Source of the DNA: Actinomycetales bacterium Ga0077552
Lineage (GTDB): Bacteria; Actinomycetota; Actinomycetes; Actinomycetales; Microbacteriaceae
Assembly (NCBI GenBank): GCA_001464255.1
Contig: LNFD01000262.1
Location: 1 to 13,093, forward strand
Reading direction: 5' to 3'
DNA length: 13,093 nucleotides
Positions 6,942 to 12,865 of this stretch are shown here, piece after piece. Both the position numbers and the translations under genes were made by a program. Numbering within the stretch: the stretch's first letter is position 1; every line of letters begins with the position of its first letter. Under the pieces are notes generated by a model that did not search any database, was not told the DNA's origin, and saw only the letters and a program-made list of their open reading frames with translations.

Positions 6942-7538
6942 TCAGGGCGTGAAGCGCGTGATGCCGGTGGGGGTCACGACGCCGTCGACGCCCTGATCGT
7001 GGGGTTCGCGCGGCAGCTCGTCGAGCACCTCGGTGTCGAAGACGACGGCGAACACGGGCGGGCGGCGATCCATCGAGCCGAGGGTCTTGTCGAAGTACCC
7101 GCGCCCCCAGCCCATGCGCATGCCGCCCCGATCGACCGCCGCCGCGGGCACGATGATCAGGCCGACGTCGTTGATCGCGATGGGCCCGAGCAGTTCGGTC
7201 GTCGGCACGGGCATTCCGATGAGGTCGAGCGACTCGTCGGCCGCATCATAGGGTGCCCAGTCGAGCAGGCCGTCATCGCGCGACACCGGCAGCAGCACGC
7301 GGATGCCGCGCTCGACCGCCCACGCCAGGAACGGCCGGGTCTGCGGCTCGTCGGGCGTGGCGAGGTAGCACGAGAGGGAGCGCGGCCCGAGGCTCGACGT
7401 CAGGGCGATGAGCTGGCGCGTCAGCCCCTCGGTCGCGGCCTCACGCTCGTGCGGGGGCCGGATGCGCCGTCGCTCGCGCAGCTCGGCCCGCAGGGCGCGC
7501 TTGGTGGCGATCGCGTCGCCGTCGGGAGCGGGGGCCAT
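6942..7538 (-). CDS. 5-formyltetrahydrofolate cyclo-ligase
   Basis: This 198-residue protein matches the ATP-dependent enzyme that converts 5-formyl-THF to 5,10-methenyl-THF in cytoplasmic one-carbon metabolism. The N-terminus carries the basic helix TKRALRAELRERRR (12-25). The middle shows CYLATPDEPQTRPFLAWA and VLLPV (81-85). The hallmark nucleotide-binding motif MGWGRGYFDK lies at 142-151, and the C-terminus (ELPREPHDQGVDGVVTPTG) matches the usual ending. The length is normal. The ATG at 7538 sits six bases after TAGCAT on the minus strand. It is divergent from galU across 63 bp, a common actinobacterial arrangement. Confidence 0.95.
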   Translation of the reverse strand: MAPAPDGDAIATKRALRAELRERRRIRPPHEREAATEGLTRQLIALTSSLGPRSLSCYLATPDEPQTRPFLAWAVERGIRVLLPVSRDDGLLDWAPYDAADESLDLIGMPVPTTELLGPIAINDVGLIIVPAAAVDRGGMRMGWGRGYFDKTLGSMDRRPPVFAVVFDTEVLDELPREPHDQGVDGVVTPTGITRFTP

Positions 7539-7544
7539 ACCGCC

Positions 7545-7550
7545 ATGCTA
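7545..7550 (-). promoter_or_regulatory. -10 box for leaderless cyclo-ligase gene
   Basis: On the minus strand TAGCAT, then GGCGGT, then ATG 7538. The GGCGGT could act as a weak Shine-Dalgarno but is too close to the start, so leaderless initiation is favoured. Confidence 0.5.
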
Positions 7551-7589
7551 CGGCTGTGGCAAGCCCGGGGCCGGGATCAGCCTCCCCGA

Positions 7590-7595
7590 TACGCT
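7590..7595 (+). promoter_or_regulatory. -10 box for leaderless galU
   Basis: TACGCT is followed by GAGGCC and ATG 7602. It shares the 63-bp divergent gap with the cyclo-ligase promoter; the two -10 boxes are 39 bp apart. Confidence 0.5.
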
Positions 7596-7601
7596 GAGGC
7601 C

Positions 7602-8492
7602 ATGACCCCGCGCATCAGCAAGGCCGTGATCCCCGCCGCGGGGCTCGGCACCCGCTTCCTTCCCGCCACCAAGGCGATGCCGAAGGAGATGCTGCCCGTC
7701 GTCGACAAGCCCGCGATCCAGTACGTCGTCGAAGAGGCCGTCGGCGCCGGGCTCACCGACGTGCTCATGATCACGGGCCGCAACAAGACCGCGCTCGAGA
7801 ACCACTTCGACCGCGTGGGCGAACTCGAGGCGACCCTCGAGGCCAAGGGCGACACCGAGAAGCTCGCCAAGGTCGAGTACTCGACCGACCTGGCCGACAT
7901 GCACTACGTGCGGCAGGGCGACCCGCTCGGCCTCGGCCACGCGGTGCTGCGCGCGCACATGCACGTGGGCCGGCAGGCGTTCGCCGTGCTGCTCGGTGAC
8001 GACATCATCGACCCGCGCGACCCGCTGCTCGAGCGCATGATCGAGGTGCACGAAGCACGCAACACGAGCGTCATCGCGCTGCTCGAGGTCGACCCCGCGC
8101 AAGCCCACCTCTACGGTGTCGCGACGGTCGAGCCGACCGACGACCCCGATGTCGTGAAGGTCGTCGACCTGGTCGAGAAGCCCGCGCCGGGTACGGCACC
8201 CTCGAACTACGCCGTGATCGGCCGATACGTGCTGCGGCCAGAGATCTTCGACATCCTGGAGCACACTGCACCCGGCAAGGGCGGCGAGATCCAGCTGACG
8301 GATGCCCTGCTCGAACTCGCGGGCGACCCCGAGTCGGGTGGCGTCTACGGCGTGGTGTTCCGCGGCCGGCGCTACGACACGGGCGATCGGCTCGACTACA
8401 TCAAGGCCATCGTGCAGCTCGCCGTCGATCGCGACGATCTCGGGCCCGAGCTGCGCCCGTGGCTGAAGGAATTCACTGCCCGCTTAGACTGA
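7602..8492 (+). CDS. galU: UTP--glucose-1-phosphate uridylyltransferase
   Basis: This 296-residue enzyme makes UDP-glucose from UTP and glucose-1-phosphate, supplying cell-envelope and glycan synthesis. It is a complete nucleotidyltransferase. The nucleotide-binding N-terminus is AVIPAAGLGTRFLPATKAMP (8-27) with KEMLPVVDKP after it. GDPLGLGHAV lies at 106-115, the metal/nucleotide site LGDDII at 131-136, the sugar-binding VEKP at 191-194, GKGGEIQLTDAL at 225-236 and YDTGD at 258-262. The start at ATG 7602 gives the usual N-terminus and is preceded by a TACGCT box; an upstream in-frame extension overlaps the cyclo-ligase gene and is rejected. The acetyltransferase gene follows after three bases. 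Confidence 0.97.
   Translation: MTPRISKAVIPAAGLGTRFLPATKAMPKEMLPVVDKPAIQYVVEEAVGAGLTDVLMITGRNKTALENHFDRVGELEATLEAKGDTEKLAKVEYSTDLADMHYVRQGDPLGLGHAVLRAHMHVGRQAFAVLLGDDIIDPRDPLLERMIEVHEARNTSVIALLEVDPAQAHLYGVATVEPTDDPDVVKVVDLVEKPAPGTAPSNYAVIGRYVLRPEIFDILEHTAPGKGGEIQLTDALLELAGDPESGGVYGVVFRGRRYDTGDRLDYIKAIVQLAVDRDDLGPELRPWLKEFTARLD
8485..8490 (+). promoter_or_regulatory. -10-like box inside the galU 3' end
   Basis: TAGACT covers the last codons of galU and the T of its stop. GTG 8496 follows after five bases. This suggests a separate leaderless transcript for the acetyltransferase in addition to read-through from galU. The overlap with coding sequence makes it less certain than the other boxes. 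Confidence 0.4.
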
Positions 8493-8495
8493 GGC

Positions 8496-9158
8496 GTGGC
8501 ATCGATCATCCCCACACTGCGCGATGGCGCGACGGTGCTGCGGCCCATCCGCGTCCGCGATGCGCGGGCCCTCGAGGCCGAGCTCATCGACAGCCGCAGC
8601 TGGTTGCGGCCCTGGGAGGCCACCAGCCCCTCGGCGCCGATGAGCTGGGATACCCGGGGGAGCATCCGCAACCTGCTGAGCGCCGCGCGCGCCGGCACCG
8701 GTCTGCCGTTCATCATCGAGACGGAGGGTCGGCTCGCGGGCCAGCTCAACGTGAGCGGCATGACCTACGGCTCGCTCGCCTCGGCGACCATCGGCTACTG
8801 GGTGGGGGCGGGGTTCGCGGGGCGCGGGCTCACGCCCACGGCCGTCGCGCTCGCGACCGACCACGTGTTCTTCACCGTGGGGCTGCACCGCATGGAGATC
8901 TGCATCCGGCCCGAGAACGGTCCTTCCCTGCGCGTGGTCGAGAAGCTCGGGTTCCGCTACGAGGGGCTGCGGCGGCGCTACATCCACATCAACGGCGACT
9001 GGCGCGACCACTTCTGCTTCGCGCTGACCGTCGAAGAGGTGCCGCAGGGGGTGCTGCAGCGCTGGAAGGCCGGGCGTGTTCCCCCGGGTGCGGCGAGCAT
9101 CCCCGAACTGGATGTCATCGCCGCACGCCGGGGCATCAGCCTGCCGCCCGCGCGGTGA
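8496..9158 (+). CDS. GNAT-family N-acetyltransferase, RimJ/RimL type
   Basis: This 220-residue GNAT protein transfers an acetyl group from acetyl-CoA to an unidentified amine. The N-terminal strand VLRPIRVRDA (14-23) is typical of the RimJ/RimL group. The acetyl-CoA-binding motif A spans about 99-124 (IGYWVGAGFAGRGLTPTA), followed by GLHRMEICIRPENGPSLRVV and KLGFRYEG (150-157). The C-terminus (about 180-220) extends beyond the fold. The family's best-known members acetylate ribosomal protein N-termini, but the substrate cannot be told here. GTG 8496 follows the galU stop by three bases; no Shine-Dalgarno sequence is visible. Confidence 0.92.
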   Translation: MASIIPTLRDGATVLRPIRVRDARALEAELIDSRSWLRPWEATSPSAPMSWDTRGSIRNLLSAARAGTGLPFIIETEGRLAGQLNVSGMTYGSLASATIGYWVGAGFAGRGLTPTAVALATDHVFFTVGLHRMEICIRPENGPSLRVVEKLGFRYEGLRRRYIHINGDWRDHFCFALTVEEVPQGVLQRWKAGRVPPGAASIPELDVIAARRGISLPPAR

Positions 9159-9165
9159 CCGCGGG
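9147..9165. terminator. Possible GC-rich hairpin between convergent genes
   Basis: CCCGCG (9147-9152) pairs with CGCGGG (9160-9165) around a seven-base loop that spans the acetyltransferase stop. It lies in the only 10 bp between the convergent acetyltransferase and membrane-protein genes. There is no T-run, and in such GC-rich DNA six matching bases can occur by chance. Confidence 0.25.
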
Positions 9166-9168
9166 GGC

Positions 9169-9861
9169 TCAGACCCAGGTGATCGGGATCGTCAGCATGA
9201 TGACGGCCGCGAACACGAAGATCGCCGAGCCGATGACGATGAGCGAGTACTGCACGCGACGGCTGCGCACGACGGCGGCGACACCGAGCAGGAACAGCGA
9301 GATGGCCATGAGCACGGTCGTGAGCGTCAGCCAGTCGCCGCGCGCGTCGAGCTCGTCGGCCTGCTGCGTGAGTGCGACGGCCTCCTCGCTCTTCTCGGCG
9401 TAGGCACCGAACAGCACACCCTGGTACTCCTCGTCGTCGAGCGGGCTCGTGTAGAACTCGGTGTCGGCGGCGTTGATCGCATCGGCCCGCTCGATCGCGG
9501 CCCCGAAGTGCTCGCTCACGGCGACGAAGTAGAGGGCGTCGTAGACCTCGGCCGCAACGGGGTCGCCGGCGTCGATCTGCGCCTGCAGCTCGGTGAGGCG
9601 CGCGAGGGTCTGCGCATCCTGCACGTACTCCTGGTTTCCCTCGAGGTAGAGCGACTCGGCCTCGGCGGTCGTGCTCTGCGAGAGCGAGAGCGACTTGGCG
9701 GTCTGGCCGTCGTACAGCGCGGCCTGGAACGAGACCCAGGCGGTCGCGACCGAGACGATGCCGAGCAGGATGACGATGAGCAGCTCGGCGTTGCCGAAGA
9801 AGGCGCGCAGCCCGGTCTTCTCGGTCGTCTCGTCGGGTGCGGGGGCAGGGGTCGTCGACAT
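9169..9861 (-). CDS. Three-TM membrane protein, DUF4337-like
   Basis: This 230-residue protein has one membrane segment at about 25-46 (AELLIVILLGIVSVATAW), a long acidic, Ala/Glu-rich soluble region (50-175), and two closing membrane segments at about 178-198 and 205-226. This layout resembles DUF4337-family proteins, though that assignment is tentative. The soluble part is probably helical and may pack as a coiled coil. The start ATG 9861 is supported by AAGGA seven bases upstream; the longer in-frame extension to 9939 lacks a ribosome binding site. The function is unknown. It is convergent with the acetyltransferase and divergent from the next membrane protein. Confidence 0.87.
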   Translation of the reverse strand: MSTTPAPAPDETTEKTGLRAFFGNAELLIVILLGIVSVATAWVSFQAALYDGQTAKSLSLSQSTTAEAESLYLEGNQEYVQDAQTLARLTELQAQIDAGDPVAAEVYDALYFVAVSEHFGAAIERADAINAADTEFYTSPLDDEEYQGVLFGAYAEKSEEAVALTQQADELDARGDWLTLTTVLMAISLFLLGVAAVVRSRRVQYSLIVIGSAIFVFAAVIMLTIPITWV

Positions 9862-9953
9862 GGTGTCCTTTGCGAGGGGGGAGGGGAAGGGGGATGCGGT
9901 CCCGGGTCTGCAGACACTCCGCCGACCTGCCGACCGCACCGGCTCGTGAATCG

Positions 9954-9959
9954 TACCTT
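9954..9959 (+). promoter_or_regulatory. -10 box for leaderless membrane protein gene
   Basis: TACCTT, six bases (TGCCGC), then ATG 9966, with no Shine-Dalgarno sequence. This supports ATG 9966 over in-frame starts further upstream. Confidence 0.45.
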
Positions 9960-9965
9960 TGCCGC

Positions 9966-10898
9966 ATGGAGTCCACGGGCGGCGGCACGGCGATCCTCAT
10001 CGTCATCGCCGCGAGCCTCTGGATGCTCTACCTCGTACCGATGTGGCGCCGCCGCCGCGAGTACCTCGCGACTGAGCGCAATGCCATTCGCCTGCAGCAG
10101 ACGCTGCGCATCATGGCGCACGCGGCCGAGGTGCCCGAGTCGGTGCGCGCCGAGCTGACCGCGCGCGATGTCGCCGCGCAGCAGCGCTCGCTCGCGGCTC
10201 GTCAGCGCGAGCTCGCCGCGATCGAGCGGGCACGCGAGGCCGCCGCCCAGCGCGCGCTGCGGGCGCGGCTCACCGAGTCGGCGCCGGGCCTCATGGCCGA
10301 GATGGATGCCGCACGCCTCGGTCAGCGCCGCCTGCGCCGCTCGCGCGCGCTCACCTCGCTCACGACTCTGCTCGCCCTCGTCGGCATCGTCGTCGCCCTG
10401 GTCGTCGGGGCCTGGGCCTGGGCGGGGTTCGCCGCCTTCGTCGCGATCAGCGGCGGGATGCTCCTCACGGGCCTCGCGCGCGCGCAGCGCCGCCGCACGG
10501 CTCCTGTCGCCGGCGTCGCCGCGCCCGAGTTCGTCGATCTGGCGCCCCCGGTTCGCCGGGCGCCCGCGGTCGCGCGCCGCGAGTGGACGCCCGTGCCGCT
10601 GCCCAAGCCGAGCTACCTCAGCGCGCCGGTCGTGCCGGCCGGGGCCGCGGCTCCGGCTCTCGACCACGCGGCCGCCCTCGCTGCTGCCGCCGCCGAGGCC
10701 GAGCGGGCGCAGCGGGCGGCAGCCCGCGCGGCGTCCACCGACGTCGCCGCGGCCGCTTCCACAACTTCGGAAGGGAAGGCGGCCGAGGCCGCCCGGCCCG
10801 CCGCGAGCCGGTTCGCCGGCATGGGCCTCGTCGAGGGGCTGCCGACGCGCGCGCCCGACCTCGACGAGGTGCTCGAGCGCCGTCGCGCCGCCGGCTGA
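9966..10898 (+). CDS. Actinobacterial membrane protein with Ala-rich C-terminus, function unknown
   Basis: This 310-residue protein begins with a membrane segment (about 8-26, AILIVIAASLWMLYLVPMW) followed by a basic stretch (RRRRE). A charged helical region (30-125) comes next, then a closely spaced TM pair at about 129-149 and 152-171. The remainder is a cytoplasmic Pro/Ala-rich tail that is probably disordered up to the last 30 residues. The very end (RFAGMGLVEGLPTRAPDLDE) looks like a conserved short motif. Similar proteins in this family context are often given uninformative names. The start is chosen from the TACCTT box six bases before ATG 9966. The tRNA-Ala gene follows 60 bp downstream. 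Confidence 0.85.
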   Translation: MESTGGGTAILIVIAASLWMLYLVPMWRRRREYLATERNAIRLQQTLRIMAHAAEVPESVRAELTARDVAAQQRSLAARQRELAAIERAREAAAQRALRARLTESAPGLMAEMDAARLGQRRLRRSRALTSLTTLLALVGIVVALVVGAWAWAGFAAFVAISGGMLLTGLARAQRRRTAPVAGVAAPEFVDLAPPVRRAPAVARREWTPVPLPKPSYLSAPVVPAGAAAPALDHAAALAAAAAEAERAQRAAARAASTDVAAAASTTSEGKAAEAARPAASRFAGMGLVEGLPTRAPDLDEVLERRRAAG

Positions 10899-10938
10899 GC
10901 CCGCGCAGCACCCGGTCGAGCGCCCCGCGCGTGAATGG

Positions 10939-10944
10939 TAATGT
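10939..10944 (+). promoter_or_regulatory. Possible -10 box of the tRNA gene
   Basis: TAATGT lies 14 bases before the first base of the tRNA, a sensible distance for a short 5' leader. No clear -35 box is seen in the GC-rich upstream DNA. Confidence 0.4.
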
Positions 10945-10958
10945 GGTCGACGCACCAC

Positions 10959-11034
10959 GGGCCTGTGGCGCAGTTGGTAGCGCGCCTCGTTCGCATCGAG
11001 GAGGTCAGGGGTTCGAATCCCCTCAGGTCCACCA
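10959..11034 (+). tRNA. tRNA-Ala (anticodon CGC)
   Basis: The cloverleaf is complete with encoded CCA. The acceptor stem GGGCCTG (10959-10965) pairs with CAGGTCC (11024-11030), including the G3-U70 pair that is the alanine identity element. The anticodon arm is CCTCG-TTCGCAT-CGAGG, giving anticodon CGC, which reads GCG codons. The T arm is AGGGG-TTCGAAT-CCCCT. The discriminator is A (11031) followed by CCA (11032-11034). GCG is heavily used in the neighbouring genes. The DNA composition changes just after this gene. Confidence 0.97.
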
Positions 11035-11095
11035 TTTTCCTTCACCGCGCGGGGCTCCGGTGGATGCTCGCGCGTCGTGCTTGACTATCGTCACG

Positions 11096-11121
11096 TTATA
11101 GAGTGACTAGTCAATCTAGAA
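11096..11121. promoter_or_regulatory. Near-perfect 26-bp palindrome, candidate TetR operator
   Basis: The centre TGACTAGTCA (11104-11113) is a perfect 10-bp palindrome. Extending it to 26 bp leaves only two mismatched base pairs. It lies just upstream of the -10 box of the TetR-family gene and covers the probable -35 region (GTGACT, 11103-11108), which is where an autoregulatory TetR-type repressor would bind. A further half, TTGACTA at 11081-11087, mirrors TAGTCAA at 11108-11114. Confidence 0.7.
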
Positions 11122-11126
11122 TGATG

Positions 11127-11132
11127 TACTAT
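11127..11132 (+). promoter_or_regulatory. -10 box for leaderless TetR-family gene
   Basis: TACTAT is followed by six bases (CAGCTC) and ATG 11139. GTGACT (11103-11108) lies 18 bases upstream as a fair -35 box and is inside the palindrome. This supports ATG 11139 over upstream in-frame starts, which would put the promoter inside the gene. Confidence 0.6.
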
Positions 11133-11138
11133 CAGCTC

Positions 11139-11723
11139 ATGATTCGCCCCACCCTGCACTCACGTGCCGAGATTCTGGCTGACGCGCTGTCAGTGTTCTT
11201 CTCCGACGGGATCGGTGTGTCGACCGCGAAGATCGCCGCGGCTGCGGGGGTGTCGAACGGCACACTGTTCAACCAGTTCCCCACCAAGCAGGCATTGATC
11301 GACGCTCTGTACCTATCGATCAAGACCGATCTCGCCGACACAGTCGGTGAGTTCGATGATGCTGATCCCCTCGAGCATCGCATGCGTCAGTTGTGGAACA
11401 GACTGCTCGCCTGGGCTCGTAGCAACCCTGAAGCCCAACTGGTGGCGAACTTGCTGCACGACTCGGACCTGGTGAGCGCCGAAGCGGTCGCTGCCGGATA
11501 CGCAACGTCCCGTGCTCCGATGGAGATGCTCCTCGAAGCTCAAGCCGCCGGTCTGCTCGCAGACCTGCCCTTGGAGTATCTGGTAGCCCTGATCCGCCAC
11601 CACCTCGATGAAGTGGTCGCGACCAACCTTGACGCCGACCAGGCAGATCTCGCCTTCCAGGTCTTGTGGAACGGGATCACCGTCCGTCGCAGCCCCGGTG
11701 CCGATCACAGCGTGCCCCGTTGA
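11139..11723 (+). CDS. TetR-family transcriptional regulator
   Basis: This 194-residue protein has the TetR N-terminal DNA-binding domain. Helix 1 begins at about residue 8 (SRAEILADALSVFFSDG), and the helix-turn-helix spans about 28-47 (STAKIAAAAGVSNGTLFNQF). The LFNQF stretch replaces the more usual YYHF/LYYHF but keeps the pattern, and K50 follows as in the family (F47-P-T-K50). The C-terminal ligand-binding domain (about 60-185) is variable and gives no clue to the inducer. The gene has a leaderless start after TACTAT and a 26-bp palindrome over its promoter, so autorepression is likely. The two SRPBCC genes downstream are probable co-regulated partners. Base composition is lower in GC than genes left of the tRNA. 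Confidence 0.93.
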   Translation: MIRPTLHSRAEILADALSVFFSDGIGVSTAKIAAAAGVSNGTLFNQFPTKQALIDALYLSIKTDLADTVGEFDDADPLEHRMRQLWNRLLAWARSNPEAQLVANLLHDSDLVSAEAVAAGYATSRAPMEMLLEAQAAGLLADLPLEYLVALIRHHLDEVVATNLDADQADLAFQVLWNGITVRRSPGADHSVPR

Positions 11724-11803
11724 TTCGCACCGACCAGCCCTCACCACCTCCATCGCAGTCGACGAACCGGGCGACTTGTTACGCAACTCAGAAAGGATCA
11801 CGC

Positions 11804-12214
11804 ATGGAGTATCACGCGAGCGCCACGATCGCAGCGCCAGTTAAGGAAGTCTGGGACATTCTCGTCGACACCGATCACTGGCACGAATGGGACCCACACG
11901 TAGTTCGCGTCGAGGGTCACGCAATCCTCGGCGGCAGGATTCGGATGTACACCACGCTGTCATCGACGACGGTTCCGGTTGAGGTCGCAGAGTTCGAACA
12001 GCCGAATCGGATGGTGTGGCGCGGAGGCCTTCCGTTTGGTTTGATGACCGGCACTCGAACCTTCTCGCTCACAGAGGCCGATGGCGCCACCACTTTTGTC
12101 CTGCATGAAGTGTTCACCGGCCCGCTCGTCGGCATCCTCGGCCGGTTCATGCCGGATCTCCAGCCCACATTCGAGGTGCATGTCGAGGGACTGCGCGCCC
12201 GCATCGAGGGTTGA
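11804..12214 (+). CDS. SRPBCC-fold (polyketide cyclase-like) protein
   Basis: This 136-residue protein matches the small START/SRPBCC fold, which forms a hydrophobic pocket for lipids, polyketides or aromatic ligands. The start EYHASATIAAPVKEVWDILV (2-21) is the typical opening strand and helix, followed by the D-x-W-x-x-W-D pattern in TDHWHEWDPH and a strand with QPNRMVWRGGLP. The C-terminal helix (VHVEGLRARIEG) closes the pocket. AAAGGA (11792-11797) before ATG 11804 is a good ribosome binding site. It begins 80 bp after the TetR-family gene on the same strand and is likely in its operon. The ligand is unknown; binding or sensing rather than catalysis is equally possible. Confidence 0.9.
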   Translation: MEYHASATIAAPVKEVWDILVDTDHWHEWDPHVVRVEGHAILGGRIRMYTTLSSTTVPVEVAEFEQPNRMVWRGGLPFGLMTGTRTFSLTEADGATTFVLHEVFTGPLVGILGRFMPDLQPTFEVHVEGLRARIEG

Positions 12215-12315
12215 GCGGTGTCCGTCTACCCGCGATCCGCGAGGATCAACAACGCGGAACCCAGGCCGATGCCGGCCGCTACTAGCGTGACTGAGATTCA
12301 GCCCGGAGGCCAAAA
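12215..12315 (+). promoter_or_regulatory. Gap with small hairpin and ribosome binding site
   Basis: This 101-bp gap starts with a small hairpin, GATCC-GCGA-GGATC (12234-12247), which could end or stabilise the upstream transcript. TACTAG/TAGCGT around 12280-12288 could serve as a weak -10 box. GGAGG (12305-12309) lies six bases before ATG 12316 and fixes the next start. Confidence 0.45.
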
Positions 12316-12852
12316 ATGAGCATGTCGGACGAGCAACGCAGGTACTTGGACCCGGAGAGCTTCCGTGACTACGTGGATCGGGACGAGTGGGAGATCCGCG
12401 TAGAGAGGGACGTTCGCGTGAGCGCCGAGAAGGCCTGGGAAGCCTGGTTCCCGGCCATCTGGGAGGGTCAAGACGGAACCGTCATGACCAATCCTGGCCA
12501 GGGGCGGGGCCGTTTAGGGAGCGTTCGGTGGATCCCACGCGTTCGAATGACCGAGCGCATCGTGAGCGTGGGGATACCGGCTCTCTCCAACGCTCCTGAA
12601 GCTGTGCCATCCATCAGCTACACCGTGGAGCACTTTTCTGCGACGTCGTATCTGGGGTATCTGCGTTTTGTGCCGATCGACAATGAGCCAGATGCCACAC
12701 GCATCATGTGGTGTGTCAAGTGGACGCCGTCTTTCGCCGGGCGCTTGCTGTTCTTCGGCGGTCACGTCCTCGTTCGCATGCTGACATCGGCGATGCACCA
12801 GGGGTTGATCCGCTTGGAGACGGAAGCGACCGGTAGCGCGGCCACGCACTAA
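12316..12852 (+). CDS. SRPBCC-like protein, function unknown
   Basis: This 178-residue protein has a leader of about 25 residues (SDEQRRYLDPESFRDYVDRD), then an SRPBCC-like opening strand and helix (IRVERDVRVSAEKAWEAWF, 27-45). A central sheet follows (RWIPRVRMTERIVSV, ISYTVEHFSATSYLGYLRFV, TRIMWCVKWTPSF), and a long C-terminal helix (about 140-170) closes it. The fold call is by pattern and is weaker than for the upstream protein; the two sequences are clearly diverged. ATG 12316 has GGAGG six bases upstream; Met3 is an alternative. It is the third gene after the tRNA on the same strand, plausibly in the TetR regulon. Confidence 0.78.
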   Translation: MSMSDEQRRYLDPESFRDYVDRDEWEIRVERDVRVSAEKAWEAWFPAIWEGQDGTVMTNPGQGRGRLGSVRWIPRVRMTERIVSVGIPALSNAPEAVPSISYTVEHFSATSYLGYLRFVPIDNEPDATRIMWCVKWTPSFAGRLLFFGGHVLVRMLTSAMHQGLIRLETEATGSAATH

Positions 12853-12865
12853 TCTCCCACGCCTT

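Noticed and set aside
10618..10790. Possible tandem repeats in the Ala-rich tail of the 9966-10898 gene
   Set aside because: The Ala runs reflect biased composition with varying codons and no fixed repeat unit.
9516..11045. A 509-codon minus-strand frame across the membrane protein and tRNA
   Set aside because: It runs through the tRNA-Ala gene antisense and opposes a plus-strand gene with membrane segments; it has low-complexity translation and no initiation signal.
12280..12301. A second TetR operator before the second SRPBCC gene (TGACTGAGATTCA)
   Set aside because: Only a weak five-base half-site match to the palindrome at 11096-11121; symmetry is poor, so it is not called.
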